DNA of 64,000 nucleotides. Source: Perilla frutescens (Eukaryota > Streptophyta > Magnoliopsida > Lamiales > Lamiaceae). A program made the translations under genes and the position numbers. Under the pieces are notes generated by a model that did no database searches, was not told the DNA's origin, and worked only from the letters and a program-made list of their open reading frames with translations. The DNA lies in NCBI GenBank assembly GCA_026008535.1, contig BRKX01000012.1, positions 23,961,848-24,025,847 of the forward strand. The letters are read 5' to 3'. This document shows positions 44,740 through 56,754 of the stretch, piece after piece. Numbering within the stretch: position 1 is the stretch's first letter; the number at the start of each line of letters is the position of its first letter.

Positions 44740-45567
44740 ACCTTCGTAGAAAGGATCTGCTCCCCGAAGGTTTCTACGTTCGAGGGCTCTACAACGTTGA
44801 GACCTCGTTGGGCATTGCGCGAGTACAGGGCAGGAAAGCGTCTTCATACATTTAAAAGAAATGCTGCTGCACAAGGTAGACTGATTGAAGTTGTTGGATT
44901 TCTCACAATGAGCAGCCTATATTGAATTTTTGTTGCTCTTCACATTTTTATGAGTTAGTATAAAATTTGTAGCAGCAGCCTCAACTTTGGTTTCATCATT
45001 TGGAAAAATGCCTCTGCACATTCTCTTAATAAATTGGATTTGCTTTTGCCTTTAGGCTACATTCTAATGCAATTTTTCTCCAATGAGTTTATCAATTTAT
45101 GACTGGATTTTCTAATTATATGATCTAAATTCTTGATGATAATTATGTGTTATGGAATTAGTGCTTGAAAATCTTTAGTTGACATTTCATTATCGCTCAT
45201 TCATGTTAAACTTTTGAATGAGAAAGCTAGATTTTTGAATTTTTTTATTCGTTGAATTAGATTCTTGAACTTTTGTTCTTAATTTTTAAATTGCATTATC
45301 ATTGAACCAAATAAACAGTTAGAAGACTCGATTATAACATTGTGAAAGTTCAAGGACTCGAGAGTTCGAAAATGTGAAAATTCGATTACTTATTTATATA
45401 TTATTCTTAAATGTATTTACATGTATTTAAAATAATATATAATTGAAGATAAAAATTTGTGTGAGGTTGTCTTATAGGTTAATAGGAGCAGGAAACTAAC
45501 CAAGTCAAGTCAAACACTCGAGTTTAACACTCTGATACATTTTGGTGTTTGAGCTCACCTAGTTAAG
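44740..45567. other. 3' region of the S26-like gene and intergenic DNA
   Basis: Left part is probable 3' UTR. From about 45500 to 45567 lies the left part of the dispersed repeat that gypsy element 2 has split (its right part starts at 49029). No gene. Confidence 0.5.
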
Positions 45568-45572
45568 GAATA

Positions 45573-46267
45573 TATAAGACTTCGACGCTCATCGATCGCA
45601 AGCTTATCTTCATAGTTGTGAAATATACGCACAATTAAAAAATAGAAGGCTATTGAGACGGCAATCAAAGGAATTCTTGTATTGAATGATTCAATATAGG
45701 AAAATGAATTACAGAATATGAATTTCGATAACTACACCCTCTACTTCTTTATCTACTTATATTCTCTTTCTCTCAAGTTCATATTGATCCCCTCTTGTCG
45801 AATAACTATTTTCTCTTCAGTTCCTAACAGATTAGCTGACTCCGTTTATTCAACTCGTGCCACGTCGATAACCAACTCAGCTCAGTTGTTTCGCTATCAT
45901 AAGGGCATCCACTGTGGTGCTACCCCATAGTGGTGCCACATGTGTGCCACATCATCAACCACTTCCTTTTTCAATTACTCAATATTTTCTCCATTATAAC
46001 ATTACCTCACTTTTAACTATTCATGGACCCCACTATCATTAAAGAAAGGAAGGAAAGAAAAAAAAAAAAAAAAAAAGGAAAGCACCGAAAATGCAAAAGG
46101 GGAGGAGAGAGAAAATATTTGGGCCCCACTATTTCACTCAAGAACCGACTTCTTGCAGGAGAACTTATTTCTTATTTTGTTCCCTTGAATTGTGTTCCAC
46201 TATGGTGGAACTTGCTTTTTATTTTGCCACATGGATATAAGCACCTCTCATAGTAGATGGCCTAACA
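45573..46267 (-). repeat. 3' LTR of gypsy element 2, interrupted by a MITE
   Basis: LTR sequence 45573-45902 and 46266-46267 with MITE 45903-46262 between. The LTR phrase GCTATCATAACA is split after TAA. Confidence 0.9.
45903..46262. mobile_element. PIF/Harbinger-like MITE nested in the gypsy 2 LTR
   Basis: 360 bp; left end GGGCATCCACTGTGG, right end in reverse complement GGCCATCTACTATGAG (imperfect TIR). TSD TAA at 45900-45902 and 46263-46265. Removing element plus one TSD restores the LTR text found at 49010-49023. Contains a long A-run (about 46059-46077). Confidence 0.85.
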
Positions 46268-48563
46268 AACCATCCCCCTTAATTGTGACTTGTCCCCAAG
46301 TAAAAAAAGAAACGGGTACCGATTTTCTATCTCAAGAAAGTCTTCCCAAATGGCCTCTTCTTCCGACAAATGTGCCCATTGTACCAAAACCTCTGTACTC
46401 GAGTTGTTATTGCGGGTTGTTATTGTGCTTAACAATACGTTTTGTAGCAACTTACAAATTGTCTCCAAGTGTCGTAGGTGATCCTTCATATTCTTGTTGT
46501 AAACCAAGATATCATCAAAGAATACGAGCACAAACTTACTCAGATGTGGTCTAAAGATTGCGTTCATCAATGCTTGAAATGTTGCAGGAGCCTTTGTCAA
46601 TCCAAAGGGCATAACCTTGAACTCATACAATCCACTTGTTGTCACAAATGTTGTTTTGAATATATCTTCCTCACTCATCATGATCTGATGATACCCGCTC
46701 TTAGATCAATCTTGAAAAAGACTACAGTACCTTCTAACTTATCCAACAAATCATCTATCAAAGGAATTAGAAAATTGTCTTTGATAGTGATAGAATTCAA
46801 TTTGTTGGATAAGTTAGAAGGAAAAGAAATGTTGCTCAGTTGGATCACCTCTACTTCCAACATCTCTTGTAGTAATTTCTCTATCTCCATTCTCTGTAAA
46901 TAAAGGTATCTATATGTGGCTTGCTTGAAAGTTTCAGCTCTTTCTTTTATAGCTATCTTATGGTTATGACTTCTTTTAGGAAGCAACTGGGTTGGTATTT
47001 CAAAGATGGGAAGATAGTTACTGATCAGAGATTGCACTTCCAGATGGGCTTTACTACCCTTTTATCACCTTCTCTGCTGATATCAAAGACAAACAACTCT
47101 CATTATCTTTTACTTTATCTGTTGATAACATGCACAAACAGCCAAAGAAAGTCTCATTTCCCTTTCTTAAAGTTCTCTTGAACTGTTTTCTAGAAATCAT
47201 TTTGAGACTCATCTCATCTTTAATGCCTTGCAGCACTATCTCTGATCCTTCACTATTGAACTTGATATTCTGTTCTGCAAAATTGAAAGTTACAGGTCCC
47301 AATTGTCTCAATAAATCCACTCTTATGACCATATCACAACCTCCAAGTTGTATTATTCTCATAGGTGTACAGAATCTACATTTCCCCATTTTCCAGTCCA
47401 ATTTAGGACATCTAGAGTTGCACTCCAGCTTTTCCCCATTTGTCACTGTTACTTTCAGAGGATTGGTGCACTCTAAGTTGCAATCGAGCCTTCTAGATGT
47501 CATTTGATCCAAGAAATTATGAGTGCTCCTTGTGTCAATAAGAACCGTGATCTCATGCTTTCACACTTTTGCTTTAATCTTGATTGTGTCAGTTGCCACA
47601 TGTCCTATGAGAGCATGCACAGACACCAAAAATTCATCTTCATCGGATTCAATTTCTTTCAAAAATAGCTTTGTTTCTTGCTTATCTTCACAGATGATAA
47701 CAAATATCTTCTTGCATGCATTTATGCCCCAACTGGAGTGAATTTCTTGAACATAGTAGATTTGTTCAATTCCTCATTACTCTTGTTGTCTTTCTCTTGT
47801 TGTATTTCTCTTGATGATTCTTTTGCCAACTTGGTTGTTCAGGGCCTCTACCCATTGACAACAATTGCAATTCTTGCTTTCTTGCAAGCTGGATAGTTTG
47901 ATTCAACGAACTCAGAGTGAACATTTTCACCATTCTTGCAATCTCTTCCTTCAACCCACTAATATAGCTTTGTACAAAGTAACTTTCCTTCAACTGCCGA
48001 TTCTCATTCACCATGAAAGCTTTCAATTCATCAAACTGGAGAGTATAAGCCATCACATTTTATTAAACTGTGCTACAAGATTCACCCCTTCAATGTTGGA
48101 AAATCTTTCTACTACTAGCTTCCCAAACTCCTCACATGAAACCCTTTCCATCCCTTCTACATATTCCAAAAACCACAGATCCGCCTTCTCATCCATATAC
48201 ATCGCCGCAGTAGCAATCTTTTCATCATTATTCATATGATTAAATTGGACATATTTATTGCATTTTCAAACCCATTCTATCGGGATTTCTCTGAAAAAAT
48301 CTTGGGAAATCTACTCTAGGCATTCGTGCAAAAGAACATTGAGATGCGTGCATAGAGTTACCTTTCTCCCTTGCAGAACTGATTTCAGCTTCATCCGCAT
48401 TATAATCCTCTTTTCCAATCTGTTTCTTCCCATTAGATCTTCCTCCTGGCTTAGATTGTGACTGCTCTCTATTATTTCCCTCGCTAGATTTCAAATCCCT
48501 CTTCATCTCTTTCTTTAACTCATCAAACTGTGGATGAAACAAATCAATCATGGACTGATTCAT
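46262..48563 (-). pseudogene. gag-pol remnant of gypsy element 2
   Basis: gag pieces on the minus strand: NNDEKIATAAMYMDEKADLW, GKLVVERFSNIEG, LQFDELKAFMVNENRQLKES and FVQSYISGLKEEIARMV, in three frames. A protease-region piece (47512-47054) has LDCNLECTNPLKV and NFAEQNIKF. RT pieces include NFLIPLIDDLLDKLEG, VFFKIDLRAG, GLYEFKVMPFGLTKAPATFQ and VFFDDILVYNKN. At about 46390 the frame passes straight into the chromodomain (TEVLVQWAHLSEEEAIWEDF). Confidence 0.88.
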
Positions 48564-48691
48564 TTCTGTTTGTTGTTGACGGAGCTGATTAATCTACAAC
48601 TCTAATCCTTCATTTCTAGCCTCCATAGCTACTGTTTGTCTCGTGCGAGCACACGATATATGCAAGCGTGAGAAAAAAACTTTGATACAGC

Positions 48692-49023
48692 TTTTAGACC
48701 TTGACACTCATCGATTGTAAGCTTATCTTCATTATTGTGAAATACACACACAATTAAAGAATAGAAGGATATTAAGACAGCAATCATAGGAATTCTTATA
48801 TTGAATGATTCAATATAGGAAAATGAATTACAGAATATGCATTTCGATAACTACACCATCTGCTTCTCTATCTACTTATACTTTCTTTTTCTCCAGTTTC
48901 TATCGATTCTCTCTTGTTGAATAACTACTTTCTCTCCAGTTTCTAACTGATTAACCGACTCTGTTTATTGAGCTCGTGCCATGTCGACAGCCATTTCAGC
49001 TCAGTTGTTTCGCTATCATAACA
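48692..49023 (-). repeat. 5' LTR of gypsy element 2
   Basis: 332 bp; starts TGTTATGATAGCG on the minus strand. Shares long blocks with the 3' LTR (GATTCAATATAGGAAAATGA on the plus strand). Confidence 0.92.
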
Positions 49024-49028
49024 GAATA

Positions 49029-49445
49029 TTCAAGCTTGAGCTCGATTGGGACATTTTTTCTCATGTTCAAGCTCAACTTAAGAAATATTTAGCTCGTAAA
49101 ATGCTTGAAAATTTACTAATCGAGCCTATGCTCGAATGCTCGAAAAAGAGCTTATTTAATTTACATATTTGAACTTGAGCTTGAAAAAGCTTATTTAATT
49201 TACTCATTCGAAATATTTATAATATTCACGAACATGTTCGCAAACATGTTCAATTAAGCTTGAGCTCGAATATGTTCGCAAGTTGGCCGAACCGAATACT
49301 ACTATGTTCGAACTCGACTCAATAATTTTATCGAGTTCAATTCGAGTTCGGCTCATTTAGAAAATGAACAAGTTTTGAACGAGCTTTTTTTCGAGCCAAG
49401 CTTCAAATAGTTCACGAGCGGCTCTGTTCGTTTACAACCCTAGTT
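49029..49445. repeat. Dispersed GAGCTCG-rich repeat, split by gypsy 2
   Basis: Rich in GAGCTTGAGCTCG and GTTCGAACTCG words with an end reading, in reverse complement, CTAGGGTTGTAAACGAAC. This resembles the common plant repeat with end YAGGGGTGTAAACGA, often classed with hAT-like MITEs; I did not find the other end. Confidence 0.55.
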
Positions 49446-49945
49446 AAAATTCATAAAGTTGGTAAAGATCTTGATTAAAATTCATATTTAATGACACGTT
49501 TATACTTTTATTATTGGTGTTTGATTGTGTGGGATCCGAGTCTTACCTTGTCTTATGGATAATCCATAAAACTGGTTCTAGATAAGACTCCCTCATGACC
49601 GAGCTAGATAGTGTAATTCATTTCATGTATAAAACTTGTAATGAAATTTATTATAATAATCAATGGGGAAGTATTGTCAAGTTGATCTGTACCTTAATCT
49701 AAACACCAATGCAATTAAAAATATCTTACACTGATTTGATGGATCTTGATATTTGATACATGATAATAATCTGATGAATCTATGACACAAATTTTTGTAC
49801 TTGTTTCAAACTATCGCACGGGTCAAGATATATGTATTCATACTTGAATTCAAACTCACATTGTATGACATCATATTTTAAGAGTCTTGCGTGAGATGTC
49901 TCACGAGTCTTGACCCACAAAACCCGTGAAATAGTACTCATCATA
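49446..49945. other. Intergenic DNA without visible gene
   Basis: AT-rich; contains a short TCTCACGAGTCTTGACCCA phrase echoed near 50380 (GAATCTTGACCCATGG). No coding signal. Confidence 0.45.
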
Positions 49946-50322
49946 TTTGGATCCAACGCAAATACTCTTGTACATAAGATGTACATCAGACGGTCAACGC
50001 GTGTTGACTCAGTCAAAGCGTTCAACAAAAAAATCATGAAAACGGGTGATACTTTTTAAAATTTTGAATGATACTTTTTAATGTTTCGATTAATACTGAT
50101 CTTAACAGTTTTTTTCTTTATTTTGTTTTCTGGTCAATACTTTTTATTGATACAAATGATACTTTTGGGCCTTTGAAATGGTACTTTTTAGTATTATGAA
50201 TGATATTAATTTTGACGGATTTTTTGATCAAAGCATTGATCGGGTCAACATGTGTTGACCCGGTCAACGCGTTGACCGTCTAATGTACATCTTATGTATA
50301 GGAGAGTTGCCCGGGATCCAAA
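49946..50322. mobile_element. Foldback MITE with TIR of about 60 bp
   Basis: Left end TTTGGATCCAACGCAA..., right end (reverse complement) TTTGGATCCCGGGCAA..., both continuing to ACATAAGATGTACAT and AGACGGTCAACGCG. Interior has several GATACTTTTTA words. Flanks CATCATA and CATCAATA may be a worn duplication of 8-9 bp, which would suit hAT or Mutator type. Confidence 0.75.
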
Positions 50323-50610
50323 CATCAATAAAAATATGAATATGCCATGAATATAAATCCAAGTATTGATATTGTGTTATGAATCTTGACCCATGGAACC
50401 GCCCAACACAATATGAACATGTGTTTCTTGGAGGGTGAAGTAATGGATTTCTTCTGTGGGCTCAATCCAACTAGGCCCAAATATCCTTTCCTCTCACATT
50501 TTGCCGGCACTAATATTGTTGTATATAACCACGAAAAACCCCAGCGTCACCGTCGGATATGAGTAAAACCCCAATTCAATTCAAGAATTCGCTGCGCAGC
50601 TTTTACAAGA

Positions 50611-52878
50611 ATGTCGCGCTCAATTAATTTCATCTCCAAAAGCATTCCTGGTAATTACGTTACATTTATATAGCTATGTATTGTATGAATATTGCATGTG
50701 TTCATATAAAGCGCTGAAAAAACATTATTGGGCGAAGCAAATACATAGCTTTGGAGAATTTTCAAGGGTTTCTTACACCACGAGTCCGTGGGAATTTAGT
50801 TTTTTCTTGAGTTTGTTCTTTCTTGTGGATTGTTTTGTGTTTTATGCTTGTTTGAGAAACGCCCTCCATATGTTTGATAAAATGTTCCTACTCATTGTGT
50901 TCCGAGTTTGACAAATTTGATTGGAAATATCTGTTTGGTTTCGTTTCTTTAGAGCTAGAGCCGAATTATCTGAATGTGTTTATTTCGGCTGTTGTATTTT
51001 TCTTTGCCATTTAAACTATAGAAATCTGAAAATTAGTTTTGATTGAAGGTCTGTTTTTGTTGGAGTTTGTAGATTGAAGTTAGCACGCACTAATCTGCCT
51101 TCCCGTTTCTTAATTATTATAACTTACGTATAATAAACGTATAATAATTCCACGTCAATTCTCCATTTACCTACTGGTGGTTTTTTCCATTTCTTGGGTT
51201 ATTAATAGGAAAAAGGTACCTCACATTCCAACATGGCTTTCTGTTTGGCTGTTAATAAAAGGAAACATGTTTGATTTTAAGCTTCTTGGGGCATTAAACT
51301 CCATGTTAGAGCTTCTCGATTGATGTTTTTCTCCTCTCTTTGGCGTGCAAGTATTGTTTTGTTTCTAACTCATGTGATCTGATGATACTTTGAGTGAGAA
51401 TCTGGAAGTAATGAGCTTGTGTTGTAAGAGCCACTGGTTTGACTTAGAACTGATCGTACACTTTATGATTTCGCTAACACGTGTTCATGGCCAGATTCTT
51501 ATATATTTGTGTGAGATATGATGATTGCAGCTTAAAATATAACTTGCCATTGAAAAAGCTTGTGTGTGAAAAGCTCAAGTCTGGATCTTCAACTTTGCCA
51601 TTTAGTTCCCTAAAATGTTTCCACCACCTTGAATAACACTAGTTTTTGGGTGAATTATGTCTCAAAATCACTTGCAATAAATTATTAGTGTCGGGACTCT
51701 TTCCAGGATCAGTATACCTAGTTGGTTTTGGAAAACTTCATCATATGCTGACAGTGTCCTAGTCCAGAACTAACAATGTGTTGGCATCCTTTCCTAATTT
51801 CATTGCAGGATATGGGCCACCTGATGGCAGTCGTCTTCCCTGCTCAGGAACTTCTGGAAAAGCACATGGCTTGTCACCTAGATCTTGTCGTGAACACAAG
51901 CTCTTTTCTGATGTCAAGTTTTTATCTTTGAGATGTGTTTCCAGGTACACATCTTCTGTGTGTAATGCGAGTTCTAGCAGCTATAGGAGAAACCCGGATT
52001 TCCCAAATCAAAACAGGCAAGGATACTTCCGCCATAGGAATAGACACAATGATATAAGAGAAGAATGTGAAGACCTCGAAGAATCTGAAACTCTGTCTTC
52101 CAAAAATGGGCCACTTCTCTCTGTTTCTGGGAATCAAAAATATCAAGCTACTGTGACTACTGGTCCTAGAGAGAAGGAGATTGTGGAACTCTTCCGCAAG
52201 GTGCAGGCTCAACTACGTGAAAAGGCAGCAATGAAGGAAGGAAAGAAAATTGAGGAATCGCCAGCAAAAAGCAAAGAGAGTGAGACCGTTGATTCTCTTC
52301 TGAAGCTTTTGAGGAAACACTCGGTTCAGCAAGGGAAGAAAAGCAACACCAATGCCAACAACAAGGAGGAGTTCATCCTGGATCAGGACGAACAGAGTGG
52401 CCCGTTGACAGAGGAAAGAAGCACGAGCATCTCAGACTCCAATAGTAGTGCGAAGCATGAAGCAATGCAAGAAATCCCACGACCACAAGTTAGCCGGCCA
52501 AAATCTAGCTTCCGTAAAAGATCTCCAGTCCCGGAAATCAAATTCCAACCTATTTACATTGATGACTCTGGTAGTTCTGTCTCAGAGGAGAAGATGGAGA
52601 GCGGCATAAAGTGGATTAGCACAGAAGCAGAAGCTGATGACATTCAGGATGTTGAATACGATTCAGAATCTGATGAGGACCCTCTCATTTCAGAAGTGAA
52701 CGCGGCCTTTGATAAAGTGTCGGAGATTGATGAAACCGAGCATGAAGGCGTAGCAAAAGAAGAGGATTTGATCGGAATGAAGCTGACAGAACTGAGAGCC
52801 CTCGCCAAGTCGCGTGGCATGAAAGGATTCTCAAAGCTGAAAAAGAATGAGCTCATTGAGCTGCTGAGTGGTGCATAA
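50611..52878 (+). CDS. RHON1: RHON1-like chloroplast protein with C-terminal Rho-N domain
   Basis: Two exons: 50611-50650 and 51809-52878 (CCTG|GTAATT; TTGCAG|GATATG); 1110 nt, 369 aa. The N-terminus MSRSINFISKSIP is short, basic and Ser-rich, fitting a transit peptide. The middle is charged: GPREKEIVELFRKVQAQLRE (about residues 130-150) and DSLLKLLRKHS. The C-terminus DLIGMKLTELRALAKSR, then GMKGFSKLKKNELIELL, is the Rho termination factor N-terminal fold. In Arabidopsis RHON1 binds plastid RNA and helps RNase E cleave and mature transcripts such as rbcL. The 1.16-kb intron just after the start is unremarkable. Length is slightly below the Arabidopsis protein (about 400 aa from memory). Its neighbour order supports orthology. 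Confidence 0.9.
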
Positions 52879-53208
52879 GAAAACGATGGGAGATTTTGTT
52901 TTGCTTTCTCTTTTCTTGCTAGTTGTATGCGCATCGTCAAATCATGAGCTAGGCTGAGGCTCGTTTTAAACGAATTCAAACTCATATTTTGGAGTGAACG
53001 GAAACATGGGTGGGTGTGGGTCAACCTATTAATCTGTCACTCTTTATTTTGACCCTCTACCCGACTTTGTGGTTAAATACCCATGTGAATATAGTAGAAT
53101 TTCATGCAAAGAATAACAAGATTCACATTTTTATTGCAAAAAGGGAAGATATTACAACTGCAAAATTCATAAACAGAAACACAATCCATCCAGTGCTGCT
53201 ACTCAATG

Positions 53209-56200
53209 CTAGTTACCAAACTGCTGCTGCCCATTATACCACGCTTTTGTCTTGCGCCTTTTGTAAGGACTCACGGCCATGTGTTGCGGCATTGGAACTA
53301 GATTTACGCATCGCCACTGATACGGAAAACCCAGCGGGGCGGCCTCGGCCGGGGGCATTTCACTCCAGCCAGGGCACGACCAACTATTTGAACCATGGCC
53401 AGTAATTTGTGGAGTTAGGACGGCAGCAGATTGTCTCTCAGCTCGAAGAGCTCTTCGTCGTTCCTTCCTTTTATTTCCACGCCCGCACCTTTGACTTCCA
53501 TCAGCTGCTGCTGTTGTTGGTATTGGACGTCCATGTCTCAAGCTTTCTCGATTCACTTCCAATTGCTTTATTCTCGCTGTAAGGGCGTTGGTGGAGTAGT
53601 CAGATTCAAGGCCGTACTTGACAATATGCTCAATTGCAATGCACAGATCGGCTAGCTCACTAGCAATAGCCTTATCCTGATATCAATATATGAGCATGAA
53701 ACCTTCATCTAGTTGTGAAATACTGACAAGAAAGAAAACATTTATGGAGTAGTACCGGACTTACCTGTGCTTCGGGAGAGTTGCGTTCGCTTCTACATTT
53801 TGCATTTGCTGACAACTTTGAATGCGTTACATAATAATTGAGGATTCCTGCCTGTGGAAACTTGTGCTGAAGCTGGTATTCGGAAATGTAGGTGCTCGCA
53901 AGAAGATACTGCTTCTCATTTATTAGTTTCTGGATCAAACCTACAACACACGAAAATAAAAGCTTGTGTGAGCAAATGACATCAAACTAATATAGAATTA
54001 GATACATGGTTAAAAACTCCACCAAGGTTGGAGTGATTCAACTCAATGCAATCAATTAAGCAATACTGTTTTAATTTAAAAAATGCAATTATAGAAATCA
54101 ACCCCCACTTATAACATCTAAAGGAGAAACATTTCTTCCAAGTTAATTAGACCTGCATTGGAGTTATCTCCATCTGCTAGAATGCATTTGTGACATCATT
54201 AACACATGCCAGTGCATCCGAGAAAGAGGAGAGGCGAAACTAAAAAGGGTTTGGATTGCTTCAATAAATAAATCTTCTAAAATCCAAGCTACTTTGGAGA
54301 GTTGGATAAAAATAATCTTTTACAACTTGTACGTTTAGTATATAACCACCTATCCATTCAGTATATTCGGGGAGTGTTACGATATCCCACATCAATACCA
54401 CATGAAACTGTGGAAGGGCATATAAATGGGGGGTCAAACCTTTACCTTTGACCACGGTTTTGGGTTAAGTTAGGGATCCCCAGCTTATATGCCTAACAAT
54501 TTGGTCCAACGTGCCAGATCCGGACGGTCTGCGGAAAGGGGCTACCCAATGGTGGACCCAAAAGTTGCCATCGCATGTGGGCCCAAGGGGGTTGCCACTT
54601 GGAAGTAGGCCTTAGAGTGGGTTGCCACCCAGCGTGTGCATCCATGGATGTTCAGTTTGAAAGGGGGATGAATTGTTACAATATCCCACTCGATTCCACA
54701 TGAAACTGTGGAAGGGCATATAACTAGGAGTCAATCCTTTACCTTTGACCATGGTTTTGAGTTAAGTTAGGGCTCCCTAGCTTATATGCCTAACATGGAG
54801 CCTTATACAAAAGCTTCATGGAACAACACACGTTCAAATAAAGTATATATAACCAAGCACCATATAATCGCAACAGACACTTTTGAATTGAAAAGGGGGA
54901 AATGAACGAGAAAGAGAAAACATTTCAAGTGCAGATACGAGCCATATTCATGTAGCAGAATTGCAGAACAACAGGAGACAAGATAATACCAGGAATCTTC
55001 TCAGTGAGACCAAGGGCGTGACACAGGTCTGGCGCCTGTTTATGCTGTGCAGCCAGCTTCAGAAAACTGAATAGCTCATTTTTGTCAAAATGAGAGGATA
55101 GATTGTATGCAGCCAAGAGACGCAAGAATCCTAATATCTCCATCGGATTTTCAGCAGTAGTACTCATTTTCGACTTCCATTCAAGAGCAAGTTTAATTGC
55201 TGCTTCTATAACACAAGGCTGAATCTTTGGTGACATTTTGGTTAATTGATCTAACAGAAGAATAGTGGCTCTCTTCACTCTGCACTCTGTATCAAGTTTC
55301 TCTGAACGGAGTGCGTGAAACCCATCCACTACATCTAGAACTACCTTTGCTGGATCAGAAGATAGCAAAAGAATTTTATATATCTCATTATCTATCGATT
55401 CCAAGTCTTTCTTGGGGTCATTAATTAACATTTCTAAAGCTTCTTGGTCCTTCTGCTGTGCAACTCTCAAGTCTACTGATTTTTCTTGTTTAATTGTTAC
55501 ACGGGCACTAGTGGTATCAGTTAACATTGATTGTTTCAAAGCTACTTCTCCGAGCCTGCATGCCTGCTGGCCTTTATCTGCAACTAGCCCAGCATCGGAC
55601 CCTATCACATGTCTTTGTGGCTGATCTAGCTTGCCTAATGCAAGATTTTCCTTTATATAATTTTGAGGTGATTCTCTTACAGAACTTAAACTTTTCTCGC
55701 TGCACTCACCCTCTTCAAGATCTCGCTCTTCATAGCTGTGTTCCTTTTTACAAGACACCAGAATTCCATGCTTCAACCCAAGCTCCTGTTCCTTTTCTTC
55801 AGGCTTATTCTCCAACCTTTGAGGCCCCAGTTTCTGTCTCTGAGTCACTTCCTCTTCTCTCGAGTTGACCATGTCGTTGTCTCTCCCCACAGTAACAAGT
55901 TGCCCCTCGTTTGACCCCAACCTGGTTTTATCTTGAGAAAAAACAATCCCTTTTTCAATATCCTCAAGCTCTTTGAACCTTTTCTCCAATGATTCTCGGA
56001 TTAATTCAGCCTCATTTAACCTTGAGGTCAGGGATTCGTGAGCCATAGTCTCCCTCGACTCAATCTCCTTAAACTTCTCATCCATCAACACCTTCATTCC
56101 GCCTAGCATATCCAATGCCCTCTCCAACCTCTCAATAAGGCCACACCCCAACTTTTGCTTCTCCTTAAGCTTCTCATTTGTAAATTTAACCTCCTCAACA

Positions 56201-56754
56201 AACTCCTCCTTCTCCTTAACCAAAAGCTCCTCTTTCAAACTCAGTTCCTTAAATTTTCCATCATACAACGCTTCGAGTTCCTTCTCCCTCTTCTCAAAGC
56301 CACTCAGTCGTTTCTCCAGCAACCAAGTATTAACACCATCCAATTCCCTCTCCCGCTTCTCAATCTCCTTCAACTTCTCACAATTCTTCACTCGCAAAAC
56401 CTCAACCTCGCCCTGCGAGGTCTCCAAACTCTCGATATGCTCGTGAACCAACTTCAATTGCTCATCCAATTTCTCCTCCCTCAACCTCAATTCCTCACTT
56501 TTCCCTTCCTTCAACACCTTGAATTCGCTCTCCCTCTCCTCCAAATCCCTCAACCTCGTCTCCAACAACTCACCAACCACCCTTACATTCTCCTCCCGTG
56601 ACTCAATATCAGAAAAGGAATCCATTAACGAGTTTAGCATCTTATCGCCCATACCTTTCCATTCTTGCACCAGATCATGAATTGCGCTCGGCGTCCCACC
56701 GCCTTTCGGCGGCGTTCGCCGGAGAGCACTTAGAAGCTGCTCCGCCGCCGCCAT
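53209..56754 (-). CDS. FRIGIDA-like (FRL) protein with long coiled coil
   Basis: Exons (minus strand): 56754-54990, 53940-53765, 53676-53209; 2409 nt, 802 aa. Start: MAAAEQLLSALRRTPPKGGG (the in-frame upstream Met lies in an unlikely Cys-rich tract). Residues about 50-290 are heptad-rich Glu/Lys/Leu coiled coil with ESRE/EKRE repeats. The FRIGIDA domain (about 445-680) has LLLSSDPAKVVLDVVDGFHA, LEWKSKMS, EILGFLRLLAAYNLSSHFDK, AAQHKQAPDLCHALGL and NEKQYLLASTYISEY. The tail has nuclear-signal-like GNKRKERRRALRAERQ and SPYKRRKTKAW. FRL proteins are nuclear; FRI itself scaffolds FLC activation, while many FRLs have other or unknown roles. Intron 1 (1.05 kb) holds TRIM 2. The 3' end faces RHON1 330 bp away. 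Confidence 0.9.
54375..54795 (+). mobile_element. TRIM 2, inside FRL intron 1
   Basis: LTRs 54375-54498 (124 bp) and 54674-54795 (122 bp), both TGTTAC...CCTAACA. Internal region 175 bp, GC-rich, ending in the polypurine tract GAAAGGGGGATGAAT. Flanks GGGAG and TGGAG are a 4-of-5 target duplication. After the first LTR comes ATTTGGTCCAACGTGCC, not an evident tRNA-Met PBS, so primer use or orientation is open. No coding capacity. Confidence 0.85.

Larger units (their letters stand above)
45573..49023 (-). mobile_element. Ty3/gypsy element 2, internally deleted
   Basis: 5' LTR 49023-48692 (332 bp); 3' LTR 46267-45573 (332 bp once the 363-bp MITE insertion is removed); target duplication GAATA at 45568-45572 and 49024-49028. 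Next to the 5' LTR, GCTGTATCAAAG resembles a worn tRNA-Met PBS; AAGGGGGATGGTT precedes the 3' LTR. gag (48563-47770), protease-like region (47512-47054) and partial RT (47037-46400) survive. RNase H and integrase are deleted and the RT joins the chromodomain. It shares the VQWxHLxEEExxWED chromodomain with element 1, so both are the same broad lineage. Confidence 0.93.

Noticed and set aside
46478..48239. Plus-strand ORFs of 124-141 codons
   Set aside because: Antisense shadows of the gypsy 2 gag-pol remnant.
56155..56601. 148-codon Leu-rich plus ORF
   Set aside because: Antisense of the FRL coiled coil; Leu richness comes from Glu/Lys codons read backwards.
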